Shown in pieces: positions 53,040 to 64,000 of a stretch of 64,000 bases of DNA. The stretch's first letter is position 1, and every line of letters begins with the position of its first letter. The DNA is from Bromus sterilis (lineage: Eukaryota; Streptophyta; Magnoliopsida; Poales; Poaceae). Both the position numbers and the translations under genes were made by a program. The notes below the pieces were generated by a model, which worked only from the letters and a program-made list of their open reading frames with translations, ran no database searches and was not told the origin of the DNA. The stretch spans positions 183,022,516 through 183,086,515 of the forward strand of contig OX465597.1 of NCBI GenBank assembly GCA_950022295.1. The letters are read 5' to 3'.

Positions 53040-53786
53040 TGTCGGGACCCGGGGTTTGCGTATGTAATTCCTGTCACAACTCAATCATATGGAGAGCCGA
53101 CAGCCGTACCCACTTGTCTAGGCAGACAAGGCCAAGCACAGAACACTCTCGGTAAGCATCGAACGTGAGGGGCATACCATCCAGGCCGGATGATCAACTG
53201 AGATAGGTCCTCATTGTCCACTCACAAGTCTAAATGGTTATGGGTGGTGAAATCCCATACTCATAGACAAGTCGCCTCAACCATATTCTCGATTGAATTA
53301 TAACACTTACATAAACAGACTCCAGCCCGATCACTTAGTCAGGTCTCGGGCAGGCTCAATCATACAACAAAGTGTGCCATGTGATAGAGTCACGAGCAAT
53401 CGCATCGGGATGCCCCAAGCTGCGCACATCTAAGGGCCACTTGGTGTATGAAAGACCGCCGGCACGAACACAACTAAGCTATCTAACCCCACACTAATAC
53501 ATGCATGTTATAATCATACACGCAGCATACATGTCCAGTGTAAACAGCAGGTAAATACAACATGAACTCTACAAACTCATAGTCTTTATAACTTCTGCTA
53601 AACAGAGCAGATATAGTAGTTGTATTACAAGCAAAGATCACACCGTTGTGATCCAACATTACATCAAACATCAACGGAAGCAAATTATGTCTTAGTAAAG
53701 ACAAGTTTAACAAATTTCTTAAGAAGCCTGAAAGAAAATACAATGACCCTTCAGAGGGCACAGGCTACTGTCTGGAACTATACGAC

Positions 53787-53839
53787 TTAGTCCACGTCGA
53801 GCTCGGGGATGAGGCCACCATCGGGGTCAGTGGTCTCGT
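53787..53839 (-). other. Possible exon Y-like segment in the element 6 LTR
   Basis: After GTTTTAGAG| on the minus strand, an open 53-bp segment reads ETTDPDGGLIPELDVD and then TAA in phase 1. The homologous segment in the element 8 LTR (about 60216-60286) starts the same way (ETTEPDGG) but has a 1-bp deletion that shifts the frame. A matching exon X in the same phase is not clear. Confidence 0.3.
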
Positions 53840-56238
53840 CTCTAAAACATAGAATATGCAAACGTGAGTACAAAGACATACTCAACAAGACTTACATAGG
53901 AACTATACTGCTCATGCTCAAGTATACGGGCAAAGGGAGGTGGGGTTTCAATGCAGAAGTGCCAGCTTTGACTTGGCTAGTCATGTACTACGAATACCAG
54001 AAAGAGGTAACGAGCGTACACTAGTCCAAGTAACAAGTCTCCAACCAATACACCACTATGGATACTTCCCTGACTTCCCCACGGGGAAGCACGCCATAGA
54101 ACTCACGCTTATCTTGGAAATTTTAGAGTAACTGTTCAAGTTGTCTATGATCAAGTAAAGGTCTCCAAGTAGTCCATAACCGCGGACAATGCTATTCGAA
54201 TACTGCTACACACACGCACGCATCAGTTACCGCCTGGGAGTGGACCCTTCAAGCTAGTACTGGCGAGGATGTTTCCATGACACTTCACTCACAACACCAT
54301 CTCCAGTCCTAGGGAGTCGCCTATTTGAGTTGGGACCACGATCGGAATCCGACCGATTTTTCCGATGCAGACTCAAACGTTGTGTGACTGCCATCAAGCT
54401 CAACTCGATCATGATCACTTGATTCAACGAGCCCACAACCTACGTCCTCCACTTACCTTGATGTACCTGCATGATCGTTTAAAGTTTGAACTACTTGCGA
54501 CTCCTAGACTTGGTCCGGCGTGAGGTACTAGGCCGAGAGGGGTCAGTGAGCCCAATGTGTGGTCTTACTCTTAGTCTTGGATAACAACACAAGAACTCGG
54601 GCTTAAGGCAGTGTTCAACGAGACAACCCACTGTGTTCTCCTACAAAACCTCTCATCGTTCACCTTGTTTAGGTCAAATTCACCAACACGTTACCACCAT
54701 CATTCACATGATCGCTACCATCCCGACTCACAACCAAGTAGCCTCATTGTAAACTCTAAGCATGCAATAAGCTGTAACGGTTGCAGGGGCCACATGATAT
54801 CAAACAACTCCTAGATCTGCTAGGATTGTGGTTTGCTTACTACTGTGACAAAATGATAGGTCATGCAAAGGAATAGGTTCAACTAGCGGTAGAACGTATC
54901 ATGGTGACATCCTAAACATGCATAAGCGAGAATGAGAGGGAACTGGGATTTTATCGACATGATCAAAGATGGGGTGCTTGCCTTGCTGACGATCACGATG
55001 TAACACTCTTCTGACGTGAGGCTGAACTCGTCTCCGAGATCAACTCCTACCGAGAAGAAGCAGACACCGAAGCACTGAAAGTAATGCACATTCGATAAAT
55101 TACAATGCTCAAGCAATATGGCATGGTATGATGATGAACATGGGTTTGTTGTGCTTCTTATGTTCATGTGGTATGTATTTCATTGCAAGGGTTTAAGTTG
55201 GAATAGCATTAGTGATTTATTTGAATTATATCAAATGATCCATATAGCAAAATGCTACTGGTTCCTCAATATAAACAACTAAAACATAGTTGAAAGTTTT
55301 ATATTTGGATAGAGCATTTTCTTCTGATCATTTTTCATATAAAAATCATTTCAATTGGAGTTACGGTTTAAAAGTTATTCAAATTCAAAGGTTTGAGTAT
55401 TTTCTGCAATTTCTGAAATTGTTTTTGTACTAGAAAAGAGATTTATTGCGCCATGCTTACATCATGCTGACGCAAGGGGGGTTGACTGGTCAACTAACCA
55501 GTGGGGCCCTCTTGTTAGTGAGTGGGGATTAAACGGCGGTTAGTTTAATTTAATTACTCCGGTTAATGGCCTTGGGCCCACGTGTTAGAGACTGCTTAGG
55601 GTGGTTAAGCGCTAAACTAATCCGGCCGGCTGGAGTTACGTCGCCGGCAGCCATGGCACACGGCGGAGGCACGCCGGAGTTGGCTTTCAAGCCACGGGGA
55701 GGCACGGGGGCGACACTTGGACGTGGCCCGCTTCCTCGCGCGTGCGCTGGTGCACTCCAACTACCACGGGGAGGCCGGAGGCCACGACAGCGACCAAACC
55801 CGCCGCCGCCGGGGCACTGACCTCGACGGAAACGGCGACGTACGGCGCGGGGAGGAGCAAGGGGAGTGGGAAACGCTGAGGAGGCTCACCCTGAGCACTA
55901 TGGCGATCTCGAGGAGGATGGGGAGGGTCTGGCGATGGAGTAATCCCTCATCGGAGTTGCGGCGGCCGACGGCAAAGGCGTGAAGCGGGCGTCGTATTCG
56001 GGGCGCCTCGGGATCGATTGAAGACGCAGGTCGACGAAGTCGACGCCGGCGGAGCTTCTGGACACGTCGCCTCGGGCTGGAACGGCCGGTGGCCGCGTCG
56101 GAGCATGGCGGCACGCTACAGTGCTCTCGACTAGGGCTCGGGCGGCACGGGAAAAGGCGAGGGAGAGGGAGAGAGGACCAAAGAGAGGGGAAAGAGAAGC
56201 TGGGCTTCTCCAGGCGTTCGCGGCGAGGAGATGAGGAC

Positions 56239-56259
56239 GGGGGGGGGGGGGGGGGGGGG
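56239..56259 (+). repeat. G21 homopolymer in the element 6 LTR
   Basis: Twenty-one consecutive G on the plus strand (C on the LTR sense strand). The element 8 LTR lacks such a run at the matching place. Confidence 0.9.
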
Positions 56260-56851
56260 CTCTGCGCTGGCCAGAAGCAGGAGGTGGCGCCCTGGCTCGG
56301 CATGCCCTCCACGCCTCTGCCTTCTGGCACGAGGTAGACGACAGGGGAGGTGCGGGCTGGGCTGGGCCGAGCCAAAGGCCAGGTGGGCCTCAGGTAAGGG
56401 GTAAGTCCCCTGTTTCTGTTTTTATCTTTTAGTTCTTTTCTGTCTTTTGTTTTATTTTGATTGCTATATCAAAACATTTTCTAAAATTCTAAGAACTTTA
56501 TTGTGAGCTAGTGGGACATATATAAGTCCACTCACAAAGTTTTAGAATTATTGAAATTATATTTAAATAATTTCAATTGTAAATACATCAATTATTTAAT
56601 TTCCAAAAGACTTTTGGACTTCTAGAAAAATCAGAGAGCATGATGTGGGACCTACTTCACTTGAAATGTGATCATGCCCATTTATGAGACTTTTCAAAAA
56701 GTTCAAAGCATTTTTGGAAAAAAATTGTCTGGCCTTTTATTAAAATTATTTTGAGGCTTTTTGCTTCCCCATTTCTTTTTCTTTTGCAAAATTTTTCATG
56801 ATGCAAAAATGCAAGCTTAGCAAAGCACAAACCTAAATTAGGGTTCTGACA

Positions 56852-59475
56852 ACTCGCTGAATGATGTGAGCACTGCACTTTGAGGAATCTGATCTTCTGA
56901 TGTCTGGTGTTACGCTCGGCTTCATCAAGAATACGAACAGGGTACTCTCGATATGAAAGATTATCTTGGAGATCAAGCCTGTCGTGGTCTACTTCGCGGA
57001 TGGGGTCCTTGAAGCAACGCCTGAGTTCAGAGACGTGGAAGACAGCATGAACCAGGGAGAGGTGAGGGGGTAGTTCCAATTGGTAGGCAACTTCTCCACG
57101 TTTAGCGAGAATGCGAAAGGGACCAATGTAATGTGGGGCCAACTTGCCTTTGATACCGAAGCTATGGGTACCCTTCAGAGGAGTAACCCGAAGGTAAGCC
57201 TGCTCATCCAGATAATAGCTTTCTTCCCTATGATGACGATCATAATAGCTTTTCTGACGAGACTGGGCTGTTTTCAATTTCTCACGAACAATGCGAACCT
57301 GCTCTTCTGCATCCTGAATCATATCCGGTCCAAAGAATTGTCTTTCACTGGTTTCTGGCCAGTTTAGGGGTGTTCGACATTTCCCTCCATAGAGAAATTC
57401 AAAAGGAGCCATGCCCAAACTAGATTGGAAGCTATTGTTATACGCAAATTTGGCAAAAGGAAGAGAATTCTCCCATTTCTTTCCGAAAGTGATAACACAA
57501 GCTCTGAGCATGTCTTCGAGAATTTGATTGACCCATGGTTGAAGTGACACGATTCGGGATACATACAAGTCCGCTAACTGGCTAGCAGTTATAGCCTCGC
57601 GAACGGGAAGGAAGTGAGCATCTTTGGAAAGTCTATCAATGACAACGAAGATGGCATCATTTCCTTTCTGGGTTTTTGGAAAGCCAGTGATGAAGTCCAT
57701 ACTGACTTTATCCCATTTCCACTCAGGGATAGGCAAAGGTCTAAGAGTACCAGTAGGTCTTTGATGTTTTGCCTTAACGCAACGACACACATCACATTCA
57801 GCAATGAAATGATAAATTTCTCTCTTCATCCTAGTCCACAAAAATCTCTGGCATAGATCTTGATACATTTTAGTACTACTGGGATGAATCGAGAGGGGTG
57901 ATTCATGGGCTTCTTTAAGGATCAGCTGTCTAAGGTTCTTATTCTTCGGTACTACTATCCTGTTCTCGAAGTATACAATACCTTCATTGTCTAGGGTAAA
58001 ACATTTAGCCTTACCACTAGCAATGTTTTCTTTGATGTATCGGATACCTCGAGCAGGTTTCTGTGTAGCTTTGATTTGATCCTCAAGAGTTGGTTTCACT
58101 ACCAATGTGGAAATGAATCCATAAGGAACAATCTCAAGATTAAGCTTTCGAAGTTCCTCATAGAGAAGTGGTTGATACAGTTGTAACATGAGGTTGTTAC
58201 AATACGACTTACGACTTAGTGCATCAGCCATGACATTGGCTTTGCCTGGGGTGTAAGAAATTGCTAAGTCATAATATTTTATCAACTCTATCCAGCGTCT
58301 TTGCCTGAGATTAAGATCTGGCTGGGTGAATATATATTTGAGGCTTTGGTGGTCGGAATAGATCTCACAACGATTACCAAGGAGGTAATGTCGCCAAGTT
58401 TTTAGGGCATGAACTATGACAGCGAGTTCAAGATCATGGGTAGGATAGTTCTCTTCATGTGGACGGAACTGGCGTGAATCATAAGCTACCACATGTCTAT
58501 CTTGCATAAGTATGCATCCTAAACCTTGCCGTGAAGCATCACAATAGATCTCGAAATCCTTTTTGGTGTCTGGAGGCGCAAGTACGGGTGCAGAAGTCAA
58601 TCTTCCTTTCAGCTCTTGAAAGCTTTCCTCGCACTTGGGAGTCCATTCGAATTTCTTATCTTTCTTGACGAGTTCAGTTAGAGGCTTTGCAACTTTGGAG
58701 AAGTTCTCAACGAAGCGGCGGCAATAGCTTGCTAAGCCAAGAAAACTCCTAACTTTCTTAACCGATTCAGGTGCAGTCCACTCAAGGACGGCCTGAACTC
58801 TCTCGGGATTGACAGCAATGCCTTTGGCAGAAATCATGTGTCCTAAGTAGGTCACTTCAGGTAGCTAGAATTCACACTTTGAGAATTTGGCATATAGGCG
58901 ATCCTCTCGAAGTTTCATCAATGCCATCCTAAGAGGCTCATCATGTTCTTCTTCGTTCTTCGAGTATATAAGGATGTCATCGAGGTAAACTACGACAGAC
59001 TTGTCCAAATACTCCATGAAGATCGAATTCATCAAGCGCGAAAAAGTGGCTGGGGCATTGGTTAAACCGAAGGACATGACGGTGTACTCGTAAAGACCAT
59101 AACGAGTAGTGAAAGCCGTCTTGGGAATGTCCTCGTTTCTGAATTTGATTTGATGATAGCTTAATCTCAAATCCATCTTGGAGAGGACAGAGGATCCAGC
59201 AAGTTGATCATAAAGATCATTGATCCTGAGAAGTGGGTACTTGTTCTTTATCGTCGCTAGATTTAGCGGGCGATAGTCTACGCACATCCTTTCTGTTCCA
59301 TCTTTCTTCGTTACGAACAGAACAGGGCAACCCCATGGCGATGAGCTAGGGCGGATGAAGCATTTTTCCAACGAAGCTTCAAGTTGGATTTTGAGCTCAG
59401 CTAACTCACGTGGGGCCATTCTATATGGGTGTCTGGATATTGGGGAAGTTCCTGGGATAAGATCTACAACAAACT
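56852..59475 (-). pseudogene. Element 6 pol: RT, RNase H, partial integrase, truncated chromodomain
   Basis: Minus-strand order. RT starts at FVVDLIPGTSPISRHPYRMAP, with motif A SKMDLRLSYHQI and YLDDILIYSK near 58980, both with their Asp residues. A TAG at 58867-58865 stands in place of the Trp of CEFW (CTAG for CTGG). RNase H follows (CDASRQGLGCILMQ, SDHQSLKYIFTQ), then the integrase zinc finger (CDVC, 57780-57900) and first catalytic Asp (SMDFITGFP). At about 57540 the frame jumps from YVSRIVSLQ to VNQILEDML, an in-frame deletion that removes the second Asp and the Glu. The chromodomain ends early (FLKVQCSHHSA), and the frame reads on into the LTR to a stop at 56672. Confidence 0.88.
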
Positions 59476-62400
59476 TGTCGGGACTCACGGTTTGCGTATG
59501 TAATTCCTGCTACAACTCAATCATATGAAGAGCCGAGAGTCGTACCCACTTGTCTAAGCAGACAAGCCGAAGCACAGAACAATCTCGGAAAGCATCGAAC
59601 GTGAGGGGCATCCCATCCAGGCTGGATGGTCAACTGAGATGGGTCCTCATCGTCCGCTCACAAGTCTAAATGATTGTGGGTGGTGTAATCCCATACTCAT
59701 AGACAAGTCGCCTCAACCATATTATCGATTGAATCATAACACTTACATAAACAGACTCTAGCCCGATCACCTAGTCGGGATCTCGGGCGGGCTCAATCAT
59801 ACAACAAAGTGTGCCACGTAACATAGTCACGAGCAATCGCATCGCGATGACCCAAGCTGCGCACAGCTAAGGGCCACTTGGTGTATGAAAGACCGCCGGC
59901 AAGAACTCAACTAAGCTATCGAATCCCACACTAAGACATGCACGTTATAATCAGACACACAACATACATGCCTAGTGTAAACAGCAGGTAACACAACATG
60001 AATTCTACAAACTCATAGTTTTATTGCATCTGCTAAACAGAGCAGATATAGTAGTGTTACAAGCAGAGATCACATAACTGTGGCCCAACATTACATCATA
60101 CAACAACGGAAGCAAATTATGTCTTAGTAAAGACAAGGTTAACAAATGGCTTAAGAAGCCTTTAAGAAAAACACAACGACCCTCTAGAGGGACCAGGCTG
60201 CTGTCTGGGACTACATTACTTCGTCGACGTCGAGCTTGAGGGGAGGCCACCATCAGGTTCAGTGGTCTCGTCTCTAAAACATAGAATAAGAAAACGTGAG
60301 TACAAAGTCGTACTCAGCAAGACTTACGTGAGAACTATACTACTCATGCTCAGGTATCAAGGTAAAGGCAAGTGGGGTTATAATGCAGAAAGCTTTTACT
60401 TGGCTATCCTGTACTACGACTACATAGAGTTGAGATGAGAGGCGCACACGAGTCCATCTAATCTTGATCACCACATCAATACACCACCATGGATGCTTCC
60501 TCGAATTCCCCACGAGGAAGCAACCCAAAGCACTCACACTTATCTTGAGATTTTTAGAGTATCCATTTGAGTTGTCTAATAATCAAGTAAAGGTCTCCAA
60601 GTAGTCCATAACCGCGGACATGGCTATTCGAATAGATCATTACCCTGCAGGGGTGTACGCTTCACACACGTGTCAACACTTACCGCCCGTGACTCGTCAT
60701 CCTTCAAGCGGATGTCGGATGAGGATAAACACGAAGGCACTTACCTCACGGCTCCAACTCTAGTCCAGGGGATCGCCCAATCGGGAATCCGCCCGGGGTT
60801 TCCGTTCAGGACCCAGACGATGTATGGACGGTCCGACAAGCCCACCTCGACGGATGGAACTGCTCTTGCCTAAAACCGTACTACAATATGAAATCAAATC
60901 GAAGAAACAATAACCCATGCGAATCTTGGACCATAGTTGGGGTGAGTTAATAGGCCAAACAGGGTCCATAGCCCTGCATGTGGAAGTACTCTTGTCTTGG
61001 ATCACAAAACGAGAACTCGGGGCCTAGGGCAGTGTAAATGAGACAACCCACTGTGTACTCCTACACAACCTCTTATTGTTCACTTATATTAGGGTGACTT
61101 CAACAACACGTTACGACCTTGTTGCATGTGTTCACTACCATCCCGAAGCATCACCCAGACGGACCAACATCAAAGTAATCACTCTAGCATGGCATAAGCT
61201 TAACATGGATGAAAGGCCACATGATGAACACAAACATTATGGTATCTGCTAGGTTGTGTTTTTCTTAATACTGTGGCAACAATGATTGTTCATGCAAAGG
61301 ATGGGTTCAACTAGCGGTAGAATGGTAACATGTGATCACCTATTCATGCATAAGAGAACAAGAGGGAAACTGGGTTTTTATAGATATGATCAAAGGGGGT
61401 TTGCTTGCCTTATTGTCGGGACTCGGGGTGCCACTCTTCAAAGAAAAATGAATTACGTCCGGCGATGGATCTATCGAGAAGAAACAAACACCGAGACACA
61501 AGTATGAACATTACATTGCAATGCACATTCAAGAAATGAATCATGGCATGGTACTGATGTGATCTAGGTTCAATTTGTCACATGTTAATTGAAGTTTATT
61601 TGAATAAGAAATTCAAATTCAAACTCCAAATGTTGTTCAAATTAGCCAAAGTTGCATTTGCTAATGTTTGGTCTTTGTAAACTATGTTTTCATGTGTATG
61701 ATATGCCTCTGATGTTCATGTGATAAGGTTGGCATTGCAAAGATTTAATTTGAAATGATTTAAACATTTATTTTGAATTATTCCAAATAACCCAAATAGC
61801 TAAATTCTACTGGTCCATCATCATAGATGTGTTTTTCATCTATGAAAATATGATATTTGGAATCCTTGCATTTTTCTGATGATTTTTCATATATTATTTG
61901 TTTGATTTGGAGTTATGGTTTAAAAGTTATTGAATTTACAAGATTTAAACAATTTCTGGAAATTCTGTTAAATAAGAAAATTATTTATTGCGCCAGGCTG
62001 ACGTCATCATGACGCAGGGGGGGCTGACCAGTCAACCTGACATGCGGGGCCCATCTGTCATTGTCTCTGGGGTTAATCTCTTTTTAATTAAACTAATTAG
62101 GGTCATTAGGTGGTCCAGGGCCCACATGTCTGTGACTCAGGGGGTCAAATGGAGGGGGATTAGGCCCTAATGGCCTGGCCACGTGGGCACGGCCGACGTT
62201 GAGCCGCCGGTGCCACCCGAGACGGCGGCGGGCTCCTGAACGGCGGCTCCGGGCACAGATCGTGGCGCCGCGACCACCAGGAGACGTAGCACGCACGCGC
62301 GCGTCTCCCTGGCTGGCTGTGCGACCGCGGGAGGCACTCGAGGCACGGTGGCGACCCGTGCTCGGTTGAGAGGAAGACGGCGACTCTGGGCCCTAAAACG

Positions 62401-63358
62401 CGCGCGGCTAGAGGGAAATGAACCGGGACCTCACCGTGAACTCAAAGGGGTGGTCGTCGGGGTCGGGGGAGAACTGGTGTTGCCGAATTCGTCGGAGGGA
62501 AGCCACGGTGACCGGCGTTCCTCGGGGACGCTGGCGTAGTCTTCGGGGTTCCTCAGCTCGATCGTGCTTTGGTGGTGACAAAGACAAGTATGCTGAGCTC
62601 ACTGGGCAAGGTGGTACGGGCTGAGGAGCTCATCGGCCGCGAGTTCCACGGCGTCGTGCTCCGGTTCTTCTCCGGTGGCGTCCAAATCGAACGGGGGAGA
62701 GAGGGAAGGCGACTAGTGTGAGAGGGGAAAGGCAGGGGGCTTCGAGGGGGTTCTCCTGGCGAGGAGATGAGGACAGGGGAGAGGCGCAGCTTTCCACGGC
62801 GACGCCGGCATGCTCGCCACGGCGCGAGCTGCCTGGCTAGCACGAGGAGGAAGACGCCCATGCCCCTGGGCTGGGCCACCTTGGCTAGTTGGGCCAGAAC
62901 CAATTTAAGCTCTCTTTTCTCCTTTTCTTTTTGTTTTTCTTTCTGTTATTTGTTTTTCTTTGCTAAAAAAATACCAAAGTATTTTTATAAAATCCCCAAA
63001 TATTTTATTTGGACTTATGTGACATATAGCTAGTCACTGCCAAGATTTGAAGATTTTTGAAATTCAATACATTTGAATTTCAAGTCAAATATGATTTAAA
63101 TTTAATTTCCAAGCTCCTGTTTGAATTTTTTAAAATTCCTTGAGCATGTGGTTGGACCCACAACACTTGAAATGTGATCATGCCCATTTATAGAGATTTT
63201 CAAAATCATCAGAAGAATTTTGGAAAAAGATTTTTCTCTGGCCTTTTATTTAAATTCTTGTTGAGGCTTTTCCAAATCCTCAATTATTAAAAAGGAAATT
63301 TAAACATGATGCCATTATTCTGGTAATAAAAGCACATACCAAAACTAGGGTTGTGACA
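59476..63358 (-). repeat. Element 8 3' LTR (3,883 bp)
   Basis: Minus-strand TGTCACAACCC at 63358 to GAGTCCCGACA at 59476. Preceded on the minus strand by polypurine-type AGTGGGGGCGAGT (about 63371-63359). It aligns with 53040-56851 in the same order of A/T-rich, GC-rich and leader-like parts. Confidence 0.88.
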
Positions 63359-64000
63359 ACTCGCCCCCACTCAAAAGAATCTCGTCCCGAGATTCAGAAG
63401 TGGTCGGAAAGAGGGTGGGGTATTCGACTCGACGATGATCTTTTCGTTCCCAGGTGGCTTCCTTCTCAGAATGGTTGGACCACTGCACCTTGAGGAACTT
63501 GATCTTCTGACGTCGGGTGGTGCACTCAGCTTCATCAAGGATACGGACAGGATACTCTCGATAAGACAGGTTTTCTTGGAGATCAAGCGTTTCGTGGTCT
63601 ACTTCGCGGATGGGGTCCTTGAAGCAACGCCTGAGTTGAGATACGTGGAAGACATCGTGAACCTAAGAAAGATGCGGGGGTAGTTCAAGTTGGTAGGCAA
63701 CTCCTCCACGTTTAGCTAGAATGCGAAAGGGACCAATGTAACGTGGGGCCAATTTTCCTTTGATACCGAAGCGATGGGTTCCCTTCAGAGGAGTAACCCG
63801 GAGGTAAGCCTTCTCGTTCAGCTCATAGCTTTCTGGCCTATGATGACGATCATAGTAGCTTTTCTGACGAGACTGTGCTGTTTTCAATTGCTCACGAACA
63901 ATGCGATCCTTCTCTTCTGCTACCTGGATCATATCCGGTCCAAAGAATTGTCTTTCACCGGTTTCTGACCAGTTCAATGGTGTTCGACATTTTCGGTCAT
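63359..64000 (-). pseudogene. Element 8 pol 3' end (integrase tail + chromodomain)
   Basis: Minus-strand frame NWSETGERQFFGPDMIQ, AAQSRQKSYYDRHHRPESYELN-type words (here TAQSRQKSYYDRHHRP), KGTHRFGIKGKLAPRYIGPF. A TAG at 63665-63663 precedes VHDVFHVSQLRRCF. A full chromodomain follows (VQWSNHSEKEATWER) with the GAATCTCGGGACGAG segment and polypurine tract at its end. The rest of the element lies to the right of the window. Confidence 0.85.

Larger units (their letters stand above)
53040..56851 (-). repeat. Element 6 3' LTR (3,812 bp)
   Basis: Minus-strand TGTCAGAACCC at 56851 to GGTCCCGACA at 53040. It aligns with the element 8 LTR (59476-63358). A possible exon Y-like segment lies at 53787-53839 and a G21 run at 56239-56259. 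Confidence 0.88.
53040..59475 (-). mobile_element. Element 6: minus-strand chromovirus, 3' LTR plus truncated pol
   Basis: On the minus strand it comprises pol from 59475 to 56852 and then the 3' LTR (56851 to 53040, TGTCAGAACCC...CCCGACA). It inserted in the element 7 gag; TAGTG (53035-53039) is the predicted TSD. Its upstream half (5' LTR, gag, protease) is displaced to the right of the window by element 8, which inserted at 59475/59476. The pol carries an amber codon, an integrase-core deletion and loss of the 3' end. Confidence 0.85.
59476..64000 (-). mobile_element. Element 8: second minus-strand chromovirus of the same family, inserted in element 6
   Basis: On the minus strand the visible part is the pol end (64000-63359) and then its 3' LTR (63358-59476). 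The LTR end GACA at 59476 abuts the middle of the element 6 RT region, so this is an insertion into element 6. AAACT (59471-59475) is the predicted TSD, to be found again beyond the right edge with the rest of the element 6 pol. Confidence 0.8.

Noticed and set aside
53040..63358. Reading this stretch as one complete element with two LTRs
   Set aside because: The right-hand LTR is followed on the minus strand by mid-RT sequence, not by a primer site and gag, and is preceded by a polypurine tract and pol end. It is the 3' LTR of a second element.
1..64000. CRISPR arrays, rRNA genes, bacterial operons or bacterial-type promoters
   Set aside because: None seen. Repeats are LTRs and low-complexity tracts, and all recognisable proteins are plant retroelement proteins.

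Overview
This window looks like repeat-rich intergenic DNA from a large-genome grass, most likely Triticeae (wheat, barley, rye, Aegilops). I see no host gene. Almost every base belongs to nested LTR retrotransposons: Ty3/gypsy chromoviruses with very long LTRs, an Athila-type element with a Sabrina/WHAM-like LTR start, an Angela/BARE-like Ty1/copia element, and relics of Tat-type and CRM/Reina-type gypsy elements. Family assignments come from motifs and LTR ends recalled from memory, not from a database search.

Left half (1-32894). A chromovirus (element 1) supplies the end of its pol (1-664) and one long 3' LTR. That LTR is split into four pieces by three insertions, each with a perfect 5-bp target-site duplication (TSD): element 2 (1108-16267, TSD ctaaa), a full-length long-LTR chromovirus with degraded gag-pol; element 3 (16636-24902, TSD agcac), a gag-protease-only Athila-like element; and a minus-strand solo LTR of a relative of element 2 (24926-29329, TSD cgcgg). 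The element 1 LTR resumes at 29335 and ends near 32894.

Middle (32895-45139). About 1.4 kb of unassigned sequence is followed by a minus-strand Tat-like RT/RNase H relic. The relic is split by a complete minus-strand copia element (34626-42597). A CRM/Reina-like element begins at 43380; its gag relic is interrupted by element 5.

Right half (45140-64000). Element 5 (45140-52951, TSD atggc) has two LTRs of about 3.6 kb around only 605 bp of internal DNA. From 53040, a minus-strand chromovirus (element 6) occupies the gag relic. A second member of the same family (element 8) sits inside the element 6 pol from 59476 and runs out of the window.

The most interesting signal is inside the long LTRs. 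Three LTRs of one family (both LTRs of element 2 and the solo LTR) carry two exon-like open segments of exactly 90 and 86 bp. They are bounded by AG acceptors and an AG|GCAAGG donor, join in phase 1, and end at a conserved stop codon after an acidic Tyr/Phe-containing peptide. A diverged LTR (element 1) has the same two-segment layout (81 and 83 bp) in the same phase. This suggests a spliced, LTR-borne reading frame separate from gag-pol. I do not know of a description of it. Its start codon is unresolved and its expression is untested.
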